From: Spirochaetales bacterium
GTDB lineage: Bacteria; Spirochaetota; Spirochaetia; Sphaerochaetales; Sphaerochaetaceae
DNA length: 14,330 nucleotides
NCBI GenBank assembly: GCA_017475725.1
Contig: JAFVFA010000051.1
Location: 1 to 14,330, forward strand
Reading direction: 5' to 3'
Position 1 is the stretch's first letter. Each line of letters starts with the position of its first letter. Both the position numbers and the translations under genes were made by a program. Below, piece by piece: positions 13,405 to 14,330 of the stretch. The notes beneath the pieces were generated by a model. It saw only the letters and a program-made list of their open reading frames with translations. It was not told where the DNA came from and did no database searches.

Positions 13405-14306
13405 CTATTCCTCTTGAATCCACTCAGATCGAGCATCTCACCGATTCTGAGATCCCATTCCTTCGGATTGAACGGTATGTATCCACCATAGTGGTAGAAG
13501 GTCAGTTCGCCGATGTAGACTACACCTTTTACGCAGTACATGTCGACCCTCAGGAAAGGGACGTCACGTGAGAGCTCCTTGGCGTAGCCGATCATCTCAG
13601 TGAATGCCGCAGGCTTGTCGGGAAGCCTCTCCGAACGCACATCCTCCATGGTGAACGGAACCGGGTTGTAGTCCATGTCGAAAATGGCCTGGGTGGGGTC
13701 CGAAGCCGATTCCTGCTCCACGTACATGAACCTGGGCTGGCCATTGAAGCAGAAGAACTTGTAGTCCGTAAGCGCATCACCATCACCAAGCAGCTGCTCT
13801 GCATAGATCCGGTGCGGGATGCCCTTGTACTGCCATTCCCTTGTTGTGCGGTAGTAGTTGCGCCTCATGCTGCGCCCGATGGTCCTTCTTGCCTTATCCA
13901 TGTCCAGTGACGCCTTGTCATGGCAGATCACATAGCTTCCGCTGTCATGGGTCGTCTTAAGGACGAACCTTTCAGGAAGGGAACTGAAATCGATCCCATC
14001 GAACCTGTCCCACCTGCCAAGAACAGGCACAGTGTGGCCATCCCCTATCCTCTCTGCCACGAAGTCCCGCATGCCGAGCTTGTCAGCCATCCGGGTGTAC
14101 ATCGGATTGTGGTCGTTGACCTTGAGCCACTGGAGCTTCTCCGTGAATGTCCTGGGGTTGTCCAGATCCAGCTTCCTGCCGAGCCTGAGCCGGTAGATGA
14201 GCTTCACATAGCTCTCATCAGAGAGGAACCAGAGCGAGCGGTAGAACATTGAGATCAGATTCTTGCCAAGAAGCCTCTTGACCTTGTGCATGGTGCTTAC
14301 ATTCAT
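13401..14306 (-). CDS. TupA-like ATP-grasp protein of polysaccharide biosynthesis
   Basis: 301 residues, the usual size of the ATPgrasp_TupA family. Landmarks in order: NPRTFTEKLQWLK at 50-62, MADKLGMRDFVAERIG at 73-88, the ATP-grasp strand and loop FVLKTTHDSGS at 114-124, REWQYKGIPHRIYAEQLL at 156-173, and DYKFFCFNGQPRFMYVE at 181-197. The C-terminal ELTFYHYGGYIPFNPKEWD supplies the likely metal-binding end. TupA is named from teichuronopeptide synthesis, and relatives are common in capsule and exopolysaccharide clusters, where they are often labelled glycosyltransferases; the acceptor here is unknown. The start at 14306 has GGAG 8 bases upstream and overlaps the stop codon of an upstream frame by 4 bases. 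The 3' end overlaps the Wzi-like gene by 4 bases. Confidence 0.85.
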   Translation of the reverse strand: MNVSTMHKVKRLLGKNLISMFYRSLWFLSDESYVKLIYRLRLGRKLDLDNPRTFTEKLQWLKVNDHNPMYTRMADKLGMRDFVAERIGDGHTVPVLGRWDRFDGIDFSSLPERFVLKTTHDSGSYVICHDKASLDMDKARRTIGRSMRRNYYRTTREWQYKGIPHRIYAEQLLGDGDALTDYKFFCFNGQPRFMYVEQESASDPTQAIFDMDYNPVPFTMEDVRSERLPDKPAAFTEMIGYAKELSRDVPFLRVDMYCVKGVVYIGELTFYHYGGYIPFNPKEWDLRIGEMLDLSGFKRNR

Positions 14307-14330
14307 TTCAGCAGCTCCATATAGGCATCA
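14303..14330 (-). CDS. Last codons of an upstream gene of the polysaccharide operon
   Basis: In the minus-strand frame, the window edge reads DAYMELLK followed by a TGA that overlaps the ATG of the TupA-like gene as ATGA. The overlap matches the next junction downstream (13401-13404), which argues that this is a real coding end. Too little is visible to name the product. Confidence 0.45.

Overview
The window looks like chromosome of a host-associated spirochaete, most like the Sphaerochaeta/Treponema group. This is inference, because no rRNA or other phylogenetic marker is present. The support is: a lipoprotein with a relaxed spirochaete-type lipobox, several secreted or outer-membrane proteins with MKK/MKR-type signal peptides, a remnant of a BspA-type leucine-rich surface protein, an Rpn/PD-(D/E)XK-family gene with an AEG(L/K) tail, and a TupA/LicD/Wzi-like surface-polysaccharide cluster. 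Base composition is moderately GC-rich by eye, with one AT-richer island at about 2950-3300.

Layout. Positions 3-2952 hold the 3' end of a small membrane-protein gene (+), an M20 metallopeptidase (-), and an SDR oxidoreductase (-) divergent from a TetR-type repressor (+). The SDR/TetR intergenic region carries overlapping palindromes that look like operators. Positions 2953-4012 are a gene graveyard: a stop-interrupted remnant of a BspA-like LRR protein and an Rpn-family gene lacking its catalytic N-terminus. The second abuts the 3' end of a tRNA-Val(GAC) gene, and near-identical 17-base repeats flank the segment. Positions 4013-5905 form a minus-strand RNA-metabolism cluster: tatD-like nuclease, dusB-like tRNA dihydrouridine synthase, then tRNA-Val with its own good promoter.

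Positions 5906-6155 hold divergent promoter regions and a structured leader with mutually exclusive pairings, one masking the ribosome-binding site of the next gene. That gene (6156-7442, +) is a divergent PurD homologue. It ends 2 bases from a convergent two-gene envelope operon (7445-8996, -): a secreted LolA/DUF4412-like protein with a Tyr/Asp-rich segment, tightly coupled to a small outer-membrane barrel. Positions 9117-10916 (-) encode a 5'-nucleotidase/UshA-family lipoprotein whose metal site has lost several canonical ligands.

Positions 11068-14330 (-) are the 3' part of a polysaccharide/capsule operon: the end of an upstream gene, a TupA-like ATP-grasp protein, a Wzi-like outer-membrane protein and a frameshifted, shortened licD. 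The first two junctions are ATGA overlaps.

The most unusual signals are the purD leader, the decayed metal site of the UshA-like lipoprotein, the divergent PurD, and the accessory-gene decay next to tRNA-Val. I did not find a complete defence system, CRISPR array or intact mobile element.
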